This document shows, piece after piece, positions 1 to 9,485 of a stretch of DNA of 36,525 nt. Under the pieces are notes generated by a model. It was not told the DNA's origin. It did not search any database and saw nothing but the letters and a program-made list of their open reading frames with translations. How positions within the stretch are numbered: the stretch's first letter is position 1; each line of letters opens with the position of its first letter. The position numbers and the translations under genes are program-made. Source of the stretch: Bacteriovoracaceae bacterium (GTDB lineage: Bacteria; Bdellovibrionota; Bacteriovoracia; Bacteriovoracales; Bacteriovoracaceae); NCBI GenBank assembly GCA_016786485.1, contig JAEUWD010000008.1:1-36525 (forward strand). The letters are read 5' to 3'.

Positions 1-1
1 A

Positions 2-553
2 TTGCCTGCGTACCAGCCGACTGTTATTCGTCCGGCCGAAGTCAGCCAACCAGCGGAAGCAAGACTAGAAAGTCCAACGCAGCCGGCAGCATTTCAAATT
101 CAACCGATGGAAAAAAGTATTCTCACTCACGTGGTGCTTCATCCAGAGTGCTTGAATCACCCTAAAATGACAGAACTTCTTGATTTTGTTAGTCAAAATG
201 AGGTAAAAAGCCTAATTCAGCGGATTGCAAAAATGTATTTGGAAATTGAAGATTCTGAATACTCGAGTATTTTGCAACAGTTTATCTTGAGTAAGGAATT
301 TGCTTTAAGTTTAAAAGAAACTATAAGCTCGGCCCTTTTTCAATTTAAGCCAATAAAAATGGCTCCCGCGAAATTGGATAAATTCATGATCGATCTCGTG
401 AAGAAAAGTAAAATACAAAAACTCAAAAATGTAAAAACATTGTTGATTCAAAAACAATCGCAAACATACTCACAAGAAGAATCAAATCAGTACATGCAAC
501 AAATTATCGAAATTGAAAAAAACTTAGAAAATATTAAAAACCAGTTGGCTTAA
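2..553 (+). CDS. dnaG: DNA primase DnaG, C-terminal part (5' end outside window)
   Basis: The reading frame is open to the left edge, so this is the 3' end of a longer gene. About 35 Pro/Ala/Gln-rich residues look like a linker. They are followed by a helical domain opening with EKSILTHVVLHPECL, the pattern that starts the DnaB-helicase-binding C-terminal domain of bacterial primases. Primase makes RNA primers at the replication fork, and this domain docks it on the replicative helicase. The TOPRIM and zinc-binding domains would lie upstream. Seventeen bases separate it from rpoD, matching the widespread dnaG-rpoD macromolecular synthesis operon, and that context supports the call as much as the sequence does. 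No real start codon is visible; the TTG at position 2 is only where the frame enters the window. Confidence 0.82.
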   Translation: MPAYQPTVIRPAEVSQPAEARLESPTQPAAFQIQPMEKSILTHVVLHPECLNHPKMTELLDFVSQNEVKSLIQRIAKMYLEIEDSEYSSILQQFILSKEFALSLKETISSALFQFKPIKMAPAKLDKFMIDLVKKSKIQKLKNVKTLLIQKQSQTYSQEESNQYMQQIIEIEKNLENIKNQLA

Positions 554-570
554 GCCACTGAGGAGAACCT

Positions 571-2316
571 ATGTCAGTCGTAGCAAACTTTATTAACTCG
601 AAAGAATTCGCCAAGCTTTTATTCAAAGGCAAGGATCAAGAATTTCTAACTCCTGATGAAATCAATGACGCTATTCCTGCAGGAATCGTTGATCCAGCTG
701 ATGTGGATCAAGTCCTAGCAAAAATTGATGAAAATAAAATTATCGTTCGCTTCCTTTATGAAGATGAAACTGAAGTGGATGAAATTGATCTTATCAGCGG
801 CGTTATGGATAACGAAGAGCAAGCTGAAAAAGATTATTTAAAAACAACGTCAACTGATCCAGTAAAACTTTACCTAAAGAAAATGGGTTCAGTCGCTCTT
901 CTTACTCGCGAAGGTGAAGTAACAATTGCAAAAGAAATTGAAGAAGGTGAAAAAGAAATTATTCAATCAGCGCTTTCTTCGACCCACGCTTTAAAAGAAA
1001 TCGTTAAACTTAAAGATAAAATTCTTCAAGCAGAAGAGCAAAATGAATTCGTAAAAGATCTTGTTCGTGGTCTAGATGATGAATCAACCGAAAAAGAAAT
1101 TTTACGTGTTCGTAAAACCATTTTAGATACGGTTGAAAAACTCGACAATCTTCTGAACGCAAATCTACAAGAAGATGGGGCCTTAAGAAAGTTTGATAAA
1201 GATCAGCAGAAGATTTTCGCGGAAATTTCAGATACGTTAATTGAATTAACTTTTAACCGTAAAATCATTAACAGTTTCGTTGAGCCAGTAAAAAACTATT
1301 ACTACCAATTCACACAACTATATGAACAACAAGATCGTATCTATAAATTCTTAGAAGTGGAAAATGATGACCAATATAAAGTGCTTTATGAAAAAGTTCT
1401 TGAAGACGATTCATACAAACGCTCTCTTGCTCGTAAGCTTTTCACAACTGATGCGAAAGTTGAGCAGTTGATTCGTAATCAAGAAGATAACCTCAGAAAA
1501 TTACGTCGTATTTCAATCGACGCGGGAATGCCGTATGAACAAATCTTACGCGTTTATGACATCATCTCTAAAGGTGAAGAAAAAGCCGATAGAGCAAAAG
1601 CTCAGTTAGTTGAAGCTAACTTACGTCTCGTTGTTTCGATTTCTAAAAAATATACTAACCGCGGTTTACAATTCTTAGATTTAATCCAAGAAGGAAACAT
1701 CGGTCTCATGAAAGCCGTTGATAAGTTCGAGTATCGTCGTGGATACAAATTTTCAACATACGCAACTTGGTGGATTCGTCAGGCGATTACACGTGCCATT
1801 GCCGACCAGGGCCGAACCATCCGTATCCCAGTTCACATGATTGAGACGATTAACAAGCTTGCTCGAACTTCACGTCAATTAGTCCAAGAGCTTGGCCGTG
1901 AACCGACGCCAGAAGAAATTGCTGAGAAGATGGACATGTCGGTGGATAAAGTTAAAAAAGTTTTCAAAATTTCGAAAGAACCTATTTCACTCGAAACACC
2001 TATTGGTGAGGAAGAAGATAGTTCACTAGGCGACTTTATCGAAGATAAAAAAATCATTTCTCCACAAGAAGCGGTTATGAGTGTGACTTTATCTGAACAA
2101 ACCAGAGCAGTTCTCTCAACGCTTACTCCAAGAGAAGAGAAAGTTCTTCGTATGCGTTTTGGTATCGGTGAAAAATCCGACCATACGCTTGAAGAAGTTG
2201 GTCAGGATTTCTTTGTTACCAGAGAGCGTATTCGTCAGATTGAAGCGAAAGCTCTTAGAAAATTGCGTCATCCAAGCCGCGCTAAATTACTTAAATCATA
2301 TCTAGATAATCAGTAA
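571..2316 (+). CDS. rpoD: Primary RNA polymerase sigma factor RpoD (sigma-70)
   Basis: Housekeeping sigma factor that directs RNA polymerase to -35/-10 promoters. In order: an N-terminal region 1.1-like domain (about residues 1-85); region 1.2 with [18 protein letters not shown] (96-112); a long non-conserved region (about 126-340); region 2 (343-412) with [20 protein letters not shown] for -10 recognition and melting; region 3 (about 423-500); and region 4 (about 515-570) with the helix-turn-helix ending [19 protein letters not shown]. At 581 residues it is within the normal range for primary sigma factors, and the long non-conserved region is typical of proteobacterial RpoD. The ATG has a GAGGAGAA ribosome site upstream. 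It follows dnaG by 17 bases and ends just before a clear terminator, so the two genes are probably co-transcribed. Confidence 0.98.
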   Translation: MSVVANFINSKEFAKLLFKGKDQEFLTPDEINDAIPAGIVDPADVDQVLAKIDENKIIVRFLYEDETEVDEIDLISGVMDNEEQAEKDYLKTTSTDPVKLYLKKMGSVALLTREGEVTIAKEIEEGEKEIIQSALSSTHALKEIVKLKDKILQAEEQNEFVKDLVRGLDDESTEKEILRVRKTILDTVEKLDNLLNANLQEDGALRKFDKDQQKIFAEISDTLIELTFNRKIINSFVEPVKNYYYQFTQLYEQQDRIYKFLEVENDDQYKVLYEKVLEDDSYKRSLARKLFTTDAKVEQLIRNQEDNLRKLRRISIDAGMPYEQILRVYDIISKGEEKADRAKAQLVEANLRLVVSISKKYTNRGLQFLDLIQEGNIGLMKAVDKFEYRRGYKFSTYATWWIRQAITRAIADQGRTIRIPVHMIETINKLARTSRQLVQELGREPTPEEIAEKMDMSVDKVKKVFKISKEPISLETPIGEEEDSSLGDFIEDKKIISPQEAVMSVTLSEQTRAVLSTLTPREEKVLRMRFGIGEKSDHTLEEVGQDFFVTRERIRQIEAKALRKLRHPSRAKLLKSYLDNQ

Positions 2317-2326
2317 TCACTAATCC

Positions 2327-2365
2327 ATGGCCCTGAAATAAACTCAGGGCCATAATTTTATTTTT
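2327..2365 (+). terminator. Rho-independent terminator of rpoD
   Basis: A perfect 10-bp stem (2327-2336 pairs with 2344-2353; arm ATGGCCCTGA) with a 7-base loop is followed by the T-rich tract AATTTTATTTTT. It lies 10 bases after the rpoD stop codon and should end the dnaG-rpoD transcript. Confidence 0.9.
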
Positions 2366-2369
2366 CATG

Positions 2370-2375
2370 TATAAT
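2370..2375 (+). promoter_or_regulatory. Candidate -10 box for the SNF2 helicase gene
   Basis: A perfect TATAAT lies 38 bases before the ATG at 2414. No good -35 stands at normal spacing, because that position falls inside the rpoD terminator stem. The upstream gene ends with a strong terminator, so the helicase gene needs its own promoter nearby and this is the best candidate. Confidence 0.4.
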
Positions 2376-2413
2376 AACCGTTTGGGCCTTGTGGAAAAAA
2401 GTGATTGCTGCGC

Positions 2414-5400
2414 ATGGAGTTAAATCCGGTACATATTGAAAAATCCAATGTCTTACTGAAGTATTTTCCAGTTAAATACTTCGAGAAAATTAAAAACTTA
2501 ATCGAATCTGGCAAAATCAGCATCTCATTTCAGAAAGGGAATTTAGAAAACTACTTTATCGCCTCGGGAATCATTTTAGAGAGCCCGAAATTAAAAACGA
2601 GAGTCAGCTACAAGAAAGAAGAAGATGCGATTACTGGCGCCTGTTCTTGCAAAGAATGGAATGAAACTGAGAACTGTGCTCACGTCGCGGCCCTGATGTA
2701 TTCAGCGCTAAACCACGAAACGAAAGCTTCGGATGGCCCTTATAAGCGCAGTCTCTTTGGTCAGGGTGTGGGTGTTGAGAAATATGGTGAAATTATTTGG
2801 GGAGCACAGAGACTCGATGGAGCACCTTCAAATGCTACCTATTCAAGCTTGCAGTACACGCTTACTAATCAGCAAAATATCACCTTCCCGATTGTAAAAG
2901 ATTTTCATGAAAAACTGCTAATTGAGCTCAAGTCGGCCAGCGAATTACCGCTTTATAGAGAGAATCCAAAAGCGCAGCACACTTACTACCCGACCTTTAA
3001 ATACATCAATCAAAATGGTGAAACGTTTGAGCAGGTTTCTCTTTTTGAATATCTCTATATTTTCAATTGGAAAACCGGTGAAGCTTTTCACCAACCAGCA
3101 GCGCTTAAGGACCTCGTTCGAAAAATAAAAGGCAAAGAACTACTTTACGATATTAATGATTATCTTCGTCTCACACGCCAAATGCGCGAGAAAGGCCAAT
3201 GTGAAATACTGATTGATGGACAAAGCACAAAAGAATTTAAGCAAGAAAGCATGTCCCTGCGTTTTTATGTAAATAAATCAAAACGTAAAAATCATCTCGA
3301 TTTAAATTTAGAATTTTTTGATTCAGAAGATCGCAAGATTGATCCACCGCAAGTCTATCGTCTGCTAACTTATAATAACGGTGGCCTCAATAGTTTTCGA
3401 ACTAAAAATGATGCCAACGAATTTTTAAAATTCTTGGTGGAATCTTTTACGCTCAACCAAATGTTGTATAAGAAATTTACTCACGGCACGGAAAACCGAA
3501 CCTATATTTCAGAATGGTTTGATGAATTGCTCACTCAAGAGACACTCGAGTTTCATCAAAAAGGTATTAATAAAATTTTTATTTTTGATTCATTTAAAAT
3601 TAAAGAAACCATTTCTGCTTTATTTACTATTTTTGGTGAAAATGCTTATCGTTTTTCAACCTACTATGCTGATGATCGTAAAATTATTTTTGAAATTCTA
3701 AAAGGCCAGTTTTTTAATGGTGTTACGAGTTTCTTTACCGTGGCGGAAGAATGTGGCTTTCAAATTTTCTATAATGATCACTTAATAGCCAATTGGAAAA
3801 ATTCTATACGCTTTGAACGTCGAAATGCAGATCTCAATTGGTTTGAACTTAATATGAATATTTCCGAAGATGATTTACAAATCATTCAAGAAGCGGAAAT
3901 TGGCGATGGTTTTGTGCTCAAAGGCGATCAGCTGATTCTATTATCGAACCAAGAAAAAGATATTTTGAAGTTCATGAAAAAATACACCAAATTCGAGGCC
4001 AAAAGCGAAGAAGCTAAGGCTGGTGAAAGAAGCTTCAGACTTTCATTCAATCGTGCACGTATTTTTGAACTTTTCGAACTACGTAAACTTGGAATCGATG
4101 GCGCACTCACCCCGAGTGAATTAACTCTTTGTGAAAACCTGCTAAACCTAAAAGAAATGCCACAATATCCGGTACCAGCAAAATTTGTAAGTATCGCTCG
4201 AACATATCAGATTACCGGCTATCAATGGTTGCGCTTTCTTTTTGAAAATAAATTTGGTGCTTGCTTGGCCGATGATATGGGTCTTGGTAAAACTCTCCAG
4301 ACTATTATGTTTCTGGAAAGCATTATCGATAAAGTTAATAAAGTCTTAATTGTTTGTCCGGTTAGCATACTTATGAACTGGCAGAATGAGATAAAAAAAT
4401 TCTCTTCATTAGACATTGGAATTTATTATGGTGAAGAACGTGAATTTCCAATCGATAAAAAAATTATTCTCACGAGCTACGGCATCATGAAAAAAGAAGC
4501 GCCACTTAAGCTGCAAGAAACACGTTTTGATATTGTGATCTTCGACGAAGTTCAACAGCTGAAAAATATTCGTTCCCTAGGTGCAAATTCAGCGCGGACC
4601 CTCACTGGTGATTTCAGAATTTGCTTAACTGGTACCCCAGTGGAAAATGATATTTCTGAATTTTACAATATTATGGATATCGCCATTCCGGGCGTCTGGG
4701 GGGAACTGGCCTTCCTTCGTACCAACTCGCAAAAGAAATCCCGCCTAATGGCGCGCCAAACCGTTCGCCCCTTTATTATGAGGCGAACCAAGGCACAAGT
4801 TTTAACCGAGTTGCCAGAGAAAACTGAACAGCATGTTTATTTAAATTTTGAGTCGGAAGAAAAACAAAATTACATTAAACGTTTAGTCCAAATTAAAGAA
4901 CAGATGAAGGCGGTATTAGTTCAAAAGAAATATGGTGAAGTGCTTAAAAATCTTCTCGAACTCCGCCAGCTTTGTTTGTGGCAAAAACTTGAGACTGGTA
5001 CCCAATCAACCAAGGTGAATTTCTTAATTGAAACCCTAGGCCAGGTTATCAGTGAAGGTCACAAGGTCATCGTTTTTTCACAATTTACGACATATCTCGA
5101 TCTCATCCAAAGAGAAGTCAAAAAACATGACTGGAAAATGTCACGTATTGACGGGACTCAAAATATTAAGAAAAGAGAAAAAGAAGTGCAAAATTTCCAA
5201 GAAGGTGATTCACAAGTCTTCTTGATTTCACTTAAGGCCGGTGGTTTCGGTTTAAATTTAACCGCCGCTAGCTATATTTTTTTAATGGATCCGTGGTGGA
5301 ACCCTGCAGTTGAAAATCAGGCCATCGACCGAGCTTACCGAATTGGACAGAAAAATAATCTTACGGTTTATCGACCGATCATTAAAGACTCTATCGAAGA

Positions 5401-5521
5401 AAAAGTTCTCATCCTACAACAAGCGAAAAAAGAATTATTTAAGGATTTGATGGCAGAGGATGATGAGGCATTCTACAGCGGTAAACTGACCATGACGGAT
5501 TTTCAATCACTTCTCAGTTAA
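2414..5521 (+). CDS. SWIM zinc-finger SNF2-family DEAD/DEAH helicase-like ATPase
   Basis: Large ATP-driven DNA translocase of the bacterial SNF2/Rad54 (HepA-like) type. Numbering from an in-frame TTG at 2405, a SWIM zinc finger is visible near the N terminus: C80-x-C82 and C91-x-H93. A long middle region without recognised motifs follows. The two RecA-like lobes start near residue 600, with Walker A DMGLGKT at about 623-629, Walker B-type DEVQ at about 714-717, the CLTGTPVEN motif near 740, and the lobe-2 block with AGGFGLNLTAA and DPWWNP...QAIDRAYRIGQ at about 941-980. The usual Walker B box is DEAH/DEAQ, so DEVQ is a mild variant. Family members remodel protein-DNA complexes; the substrate here is unknown. 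I prefer the ATG at 2414. The TTG at 2405 adds three residues, and neither start has a strong ribosome site. The 3' end overlaps a convergent gene by 15 bases. Confidence 0.93.
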   Translation: MELNPVHIEKSNVLLKYFPVKYFEKIKNLIESGKISISFQKGNLENYFIASGIILESPKLKTRVSYKKEEDAITGACSCKEWNETENCAHVAALMYSALNHETKASDGPYKRSLFGQGVGVEKYGEIIWGAQRLDGAPSNATYSSLQYTLTNQQNITFPIVKDFHEKLLIELKSASELPLYRENPKAQHTYYPTFKYINQNGETFEQVSLFEYLYIFNWKTGEAFHQPAALKDLVRKIKGKELLYDINDYLRLTRQMREKGQCEILIDGQSTKEFKQESMSLRFYVNKSKRKNHLDLNLEFFDSEDRKIDPPQVYRLLTYNNGGLNSFRTKNDANEFLKFLVESFTLNQMLYKKFTHGTENRTYISEWFDELLTQETLEFHQKGINKIFIFDSFKIKETISALFTIFGENAYRFSTYYADDRKIIFEILKGQFFNGVTSFFTVAEECGFQIFYNDHLIANWKNSIRFERRNADLNWFELNMNISEDDLQIIQEAEIGDGFVLKGDQLILLSNQEKDILKFMKKYTKFEAKSEEAKAGERSFRLSFNRARIFELFELRKLGIDGALTPSELTLCENLLNLKEMPQYPVPAKFVSIARTYQITGYQWLRFLFENKFGACLADDMGLGKTLQTIMFLESIIDKVNKVLIVCPVSILMNWQNEIKKFSSLDIGIYYGEEREFPIDKKIILTSYGIMKKEAPLKLQETRFDIVIFDEVQQLKNIRSLGANSARTLTGDFRICLTGTPVENDISEFYNIMDIAIPGVWGELAFLRTNSQKKSRLMARQTVRPFIMRRTKAQVLTELPEKTEQHVYLNFESEEKQNYIKRLVQIKEQMKAVLVQKKYGEVLKNLLELRQLCLWQKLETGTQSTKVNFLIETLGQVISEGHKVIVFSQFTTYLDLIQREVKKHDWKMSRIDGTQNIKKREKEVQNFQEGDSQVFLISLKAGGFGLNLTAASYIFLMDPWWNPAVENQAIDRAYRIGQKNNLTVYRPIIKDSIEEKVLILQQAKKELFKDLMAEDDEAFYSGKLTMTDFQSLLS

Positions 5522-6187
5522 ATCGTCTTCTGTGGCTTCAACCATTGCTTCTTCCACTGGCTTTACGCGCGCAGGTAAACGAACAATTTCTTTGATGATA
5601 ACATCAGATTTAAAATAATTAAGCTCAGAAACTTTAAACTCGAGCTTGCAAGATTTTGGTAATTTAAAAGAAACATATTCTTCGAATGGAAAAGTCATTT
5701 TCGAACCATCGTCATAAACATGGGTAATTTCTGTTTTAATATCATGTGTGTCTTTTTGATAAGACATCACGAAATGTAATTCCAGCAAATTAAGCTGAGT
5801 ATCAAAAATGGAGTTAATCCCGCTATTTTTACTGGTGAGTTTACTATACATAGGTTTAATAATTTTTTTGGTCACCATTTTTGATGGATCCCAAGCATTT
5901 TGAAACTCAGGTCGGAACTGACCATTACTAGAAATTTTTCTCGAGAGAACAAACTCTTGTGAAAAATGATTATTATATTCTGTTGCTGATTCAACTTTTT
6001 CCATTCTTGAGAAAAATTCACGCGACTTGGATACAAATTCTGAAATCTCCGCTTGTTCAGCGAAGTCCATCATCTTACGCTCCTTCCACTTGCTACAACC
6101 AACTTCTGTCGCAAGATACGAACTTGCATTACTTCGGTAGGTAGAAATATAAAGGATACAAAGCATGAAAATTAACAGAATTCTCAT
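5507..6187 (-). CDS. Exported protein of unknown function
   Basis: I do not recognise a family. The first 20 or so residues (MRILLIFMLCILYISTYRSNA) form a hydrophobic signal peptide with plausible cleavage after an Ala, so the mature protein of about 200 residues is probably periplasmic or surface-attached. No lipobox is present: the Cys at position 10 is not preceded by a suitable LxG/A pattern. The mature part is charged, without obvious repeats, and ends in an acidic tail. It lies 71 bases downstream of the heptosyltransferase gene on the same strand, so it may be the last gene of that run. Its last 15 bases overlap the 3' end of the convergent helicase gene. Confidence 0.7.
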   Translation of the reverse strand: MRILLIFMLCILYISTYRSNASSYLATEVGCSKWKERKMMDFAEQAEISEFVSKSREFFSRMEKVESATEYNNHFSQEFVLSRKISSNGQFRPEFQNAWDPSKMVTKKIIKPMYSKLTSKNSGINSIFDTQLNLLELHFVMSYQKDTHDIKTEITHVYDDGSKMTFPFEEYVSFKLPKSCKLEFKVSELNYFKSDVIIKEIVRLPARVKPVEEAMVEATEDDLTEK

Positions 6188-6258
6188 AGAGAGCTTAACG
6201 GTGGATAACTTTATGAACTTTATAAAATTATTTAATAAAATAATGACCGACTAAAGCG

Positions 6259-7266
6259 CTATGATATAGTCTTTTCAGCCGCCAGAATCGAAATATTCAA
6301 AGCACATTTAAAATGCAACTTAGGACAGTGATTACCACCATGTAACCCGCATGGTCGGCAGCTAAGCTGCTCTGGAGATTCTAATATAATAGAATCATCT
6401 GCAAGCGGACCATAGCCAAACTCTTTGATGGTAGCACAAAAAAATGCCGTAGTTGGCGCATTGACAGCACTGGCCAGATGAACAGGAGCTGAATCATTAA
6501 CAAAAACTCGCTTGGCGTCTTTCATTAAAGCAGCACTTTGTTTAAGTGATAATTTACCAGCCAAATTAACAGCATTACTTTCAGCTCTTACTTTTTCACA
6601 AAGCTCTTTATCGTCAGGTGCACCAATAAGATAGACCTGGTAACTCAATGCTAGGCGACCTACTAAATCTCTGTAACTCTCCCACGGCCATTGCTTAGTC
6701 GCCCAAACAGAAGCAGGCGCAACGACGACATAAGAAGTAGTTTTTAAATTTTTTACTTTTTCAAAATCTGCTTCCGTTATTGGTAATTCTGGCTTGTTTG
6801 GCATAGGAAGTGTAGCTTCTGGTTTGAGTTTTTTTAATAATTTAAAGTTTCTTTCAACTTCATGTAACACCCGACCATCTTCTGTATATGGAATTTGATG
6901 ATGCACTTTATGTGTATAAAAAAGTGATAAGGGATTTTGAATAAAACCAACCTTGAATTTAGCTCGTGTAAAAAAAGTTATTAAACCCGAATTGAAATAA
7001 CGGTGAATATTAAAAACAATTTGAAAGTTGTAATAACCAAGCTCTTTTATTAGCCTATATAGCGCTCTTAACTTGTTTTGTTTTTTGTCCCAAATCCAAA
7101 CTTTTTTTATGAATGGTAGCCCATCAATCACGCTCTCATTACCTTTTCTTAATAAAAAATGTATTTCATGATCTGGGTAATTTACTGAAACTTGGCGCGC
7201 AAAAGCAGACGCCAAGATCGTGTCACCGATAAAAGCCGTTTGTATTATCAGAATCGATTTTTTCAT
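6259..7266 (-). CDS. Glycosyltransferase family 9, LPS heptosyltransferase-like
   Basis: Probable inner-core LPS heptosyltransferase (ADP-heptose:LPS, WaaF/WaaC/RfaQ type) acting on the cytoplasmic face of the inner membrane. It starts with ILIIQTAFIGDTILASAFAR; the Asp in IGD is the conserved GT9 residue. The C-terminal half has APASVWATKQWPWESY and FVNDSAPVHLASAVNAPTTA, the usual nucleotide-sugar-binding signature of the family. Length (335) is normal. A Cys cluster near the C terminus (SCRPCGLHGGNHCPKLHFKC) also occurs in many GT9 enzymes. Its start overlaps the stop of the upstream GT4 gene by 4 bases (ATGA), so the two are translationally coupled. The exact acceptor (heptose I, II or III) cannot be told from the sequence. 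Confidence 0.9.
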   Translation of the reverse strand: MKKSILIIQTAFIGDTILASAFARQVSVNYPDHEIHFLLRKGNESVIDGLPFIKKVWIWDKKQNKLRALYRLIKELGYYNFQIVFNIHRYFNSGLITFFTRAKFKVGFIQNPLSLFYTHKVHHQIPYTEDGRVLHEVERNFKLLKKLKPEATLPMPNKPELPITEADFEKVKNLKTTSYVVVAPASVWATKQWPWESYRDLVGRLALSYQVYLIGAPDDKELCEKVRAESNAVNLAGKLSLKQSAALMKDAKRVFVNDSAPVHLASAVNAPTTAFFCATIKEFGYGPLADDSIILESPEQLSCRPCGLHGGNHCPKLHFKCALNISILAAEKTIS

Positions 7267-8348
7267 TTTAGCTCATTATATATTTTAAATGTTTTTAGGG
7301 CCGTCACCTCTTTGGAGAAATTTTTTACAAAATCTTTAGCGGACTGTGCGGTCTTCAGTCTCAAAGCTGAATCTTTTACAAGAAGACTCAACTTCCGTGA
7401 TAACTCTGAAATGTCGCCAACTTCCGCAATAAAACCACTGCGACCCTCAACCACGATTTCGGGAATTCCACCAGCACGAGTCGCAACAATGGGTACCTCA
7501 GCTGACATCGCATCTAACAATGCTGTTCCCAAACCCTCTGTTCTTGAAGGCATAAAAAAGATATCAAGCTCCGGCAGCACCTGTTGAATATTTTTCAAAA
7601 AACCAGTGAAATGAATTCGGCCTTCAAGCCCCAAACTTTCCACATAGGCTTGAAGCTCGTCTCTCATATCACCGTCACCAATTAAAAAAAAATGCGCCGG
7701 CAATCCTTGCTCCACGCACATCCTTGCGACATTCACAAAAGTCTTCGGATCTTTTTGCTCTGAAAGGGCCGAAGTATTTCCGATGAGAACGATATCTTTA
7801 GATAACTTATATTTCGCTCGTAAAAAACCCGTTTGCATCGATTTTTGTATGCGACTTAAATCCACCCCACTATAAACGGTCTCAACAATTTCTTTACGAA
7901 CAATAGCAGGCGTAATAATTTCTTTGATTTTCCCCGAGACACACAAAATACGTGCAATCGCCGGATAGTTGTATTTATAGATTGAAAACCAGTTAGACTT
8001 CACCGGAAAATCGGTACGTTTACTCAGTACAAGCTTTGCCGGCATACCCATTCGATGCGCCAAAACACCCATAGAATGCGAGCGCGCACTATGCATATGC
8101 ACAATATCGATTTTCTTTTCAATGGCGTATTGCTTAATTTTCCAAGCGGTTAACAGATCAAAATCCTGCCCAAATGAGAGCGAAATATGCTGAATTTGAT
8201 TTTTTTGGCAAAAATCTTCAAAAGGCGAATTCTTACGACAACAAACGAAAATCTCAACCTGATGTTTAATGCTTTCTTGAATCAGATAAGCAATTTGCTG
8301 CTCACCGCCACGCCATGACTTTTCAGAGGATAGATGAAGAACTTTCAT
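7263..8348 (-). CDS. Glycosyltransferase family 4
   Basis: GT-B fold, retaining glycosyltransferase. The N-terminal part has the open SSEKSWRGGEQQ loop typical of acceptor-binding domains. The C-terminal domain has IGNTSALSEQKDPKTFVNVA, FLIGDGDMRDELQAY and the donor-binding stretch FFMPSRTEGLGTALLDAM, where E271 and D279 hold the positions of the E-x7-E motif with Asp as the second acid, followed by ATRAGGIPEIV. At 361 residues the length is normal. Coupling by a 4-base overlap to the downstream heptosyltransferase suggests they build the same LPS-core or capsule-like glycan. The sugar donor is not predictable. Confidence 0.9.
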   Translation of the reverse strand: MKVLHLSSEKSWRGGEQQIAYLIQESIKHQVEIFVCCRKNSPFEDFCQKNQIQHISLSFGQDFDLLTAWKIKQYAIEKKIDIVHMHSARSHSMGVLAHRMGMPAKLVLSKRTDFPVKSNWFSIYKYNYPAIARILCVSGKIKEIITPAIVRKEIVETVYSGVDLSRIQKSMQTGFLRAKYKLSKDIVLIGNTSALSEQKDPKTFVNVARMCVEQGLPAHFFLIGDGDMRDELQAYVESLGLEGRIHFTGFLKNIQQVLPELDIFFMPSRTEGLGTALLDAMSAEVPIVATRAGGIPEIVVEGRSGFIAEVGDISELSRKLSLLVKDSALRLKTAQSAKDFVKNFSKEVTALKTFKIYNELK

Positions 8349-8399
8349 AGATATTATAAATTAACGCTCTCGATATTTATTAACAAGATAAATCCCAAA

Positions 8400-9485
8400 T
8401 TACTCCTGTTTTTTTCTTTTTATCGACTCTGCTAACTCGGATTCAATTTCTTCAATCGTGGGTAGAGATGATTTTAAATTCTTAGGCAAGGCACGGGTAA
8501 GCTCATATTCAGAAATACCAATGGGGTGCTCGACACCTCGAAGTGCGTATTCTGCCACGATCTTATTATGATTCTGGCAAAGAATCAGACCAATCGATGG
8601 AGCATCTGCTTTAGCTTTTAATTTATCATCAACCACATTGAGATAAAAATTCATCTTTCCTGCATAGTCCGGCTTGAATTTGCCCTTCTTTAAATCAATA
8701 ACTATGTAGCAACGAAGCTTTAAGTGATAAAATAGTAAATCAACATAAAATTCATTTCCATCAAGTTCTAAGCAATATTGGCGACCAACAAAAGCAAAAC
8801 CTTGACCTAATTCAAGTAAAAATTGCTGGAGATATTTAAGAAGACCTACTTCAAGCTCCCGTTCATGAAATGTATCTTGGAGGGTAAGAAAGTCAAAAAC
8901 ATAGGGGTCTTTAAGTTCTTGTTGAATAAGATCAGACTGGGATGGCGGCAATAGTTCTGCAAAATTAGAAACTGACTTTCCTTGCCGTTGATGGATCCTT
9001 GATTCGATCATTAAGGATAAAGTATTACGACTCCACCCATTTTTTAATATTTGCTGCATGTACCAAATACGAAGGTTATGTTCTTTAATTTTTTCCATGA
9101 GGAGAATGTGATGCCCCCAAGGAATAGACCAAAAAACATTCGACTCTAATTCCGCCACAGCTTGTGGCGGTATTGCAAATTGATCAGGGTAACCCCTGTA
9201 AAAAGCAACCATTCGCTCTAAATTTCGAGTGGAAAATCCCTTTAATTCTGATAACTCTCCAGATAACTCTTTGGCCAAGCGCGGGATGACTTGGGTACCC
9301 CAACCTTCCTTTGTTTGCTTCTGGTCTATCGTTCTTCCAACATCCCAATAAAGACGAATCAGCTCTGAATTAACCGCCAAAACCGCTTTAGCTTGAGACT
9401 GTTGGATGCGGGTTTTTATCTCCTTTAAAAGAGAGTTAAAATCTTTCGTTTCTTTTTTATCGACGGGTTTGTTTTTTACTTTCAT
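8400..9485 (-). CDS. YhcG/DUF1016-family PD-(D/E)XK nuclease domain protein
   Basis: The N-terminal DUF1016 domain (about residues 15-165) contains NSELIRLYWDVGRTI, GWGTQVIPRLAKEL, GFSTRNLERMVAFY and IPWGHHILLMEKI, the usual marks of this family. The C-terminal half is a PD-(D/E)XK nuclease fold: E225, D249 (FYVDLLFYH) and D264-x-K266 (IVIDLKKG) fit the catalytic set. The usual E-x-K is here D-x-K. Relatives are orphan, defence- or mobile-element-linked nucleases often found beside restriction-modification genes; none is here. I chose the ATG at 9485 because AGAGGT sits 7 bases before it. An ATG at 9509 would add 8 residues but has no ribosome site. It lies 51 bases upstream of the GT4 gene. 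An in-frame palindrome encodes residues 106-112. Confidence 0.9.
   Translation of the reverse strand: MKVKNKPVDKKETKDFNSLLKEIKTRIQQSQAKAVLAVNSELIRLYWDVGRTIDQKQTKEGWGTQVIPRLAKELSGELSELKGFSTRNLERMVAFYRGYPDQFAIPPQAVAELESNVFWSIPWGHHILLMEKIKEHNLRIWYMQQILKNGWSRNTLSLMIESRIHQRQGKSVSNFAELLPPSQSDLIQQELKDPYVFDFLTLQDTFHERELEVGLLKYLQQFLLELGQGFAFVGRQYCLELDGNEFYVDLLFYHLKLRCYIVIDLKKGKFKPDYAGKMNFYLNVVDDKLKAKADAPSIGLILCQNHNKIVAEYALRGVEHPIGISEYELTRALPKNLKSSLPTIEEIESELAESIKRKKQE
9148..9174. repeat. In-frame palindrome inside the YhcG/DUF1016 gene
   Basis: Perfect 8-bp arms CCGCCACA (9152-9159) and TGTGGCGG (9163-9170) flank a 3-base centre. Beyond one mismatched pair, three more bases pair on each side (9148-9150 with 9172-9174). 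In the reading frame it encodes PPQAVA, residues 106-111, in the linker just before the conserved IPWGHH block. Confidence 0.85.

Noticed and set aside
6227-6244. Hairpin with 7-bp arms downstream of the heptosyltransferase gene
   Set aside because: The stem is made only of A and T in a very AT-rich gap, so it is too weak to call a terminator.
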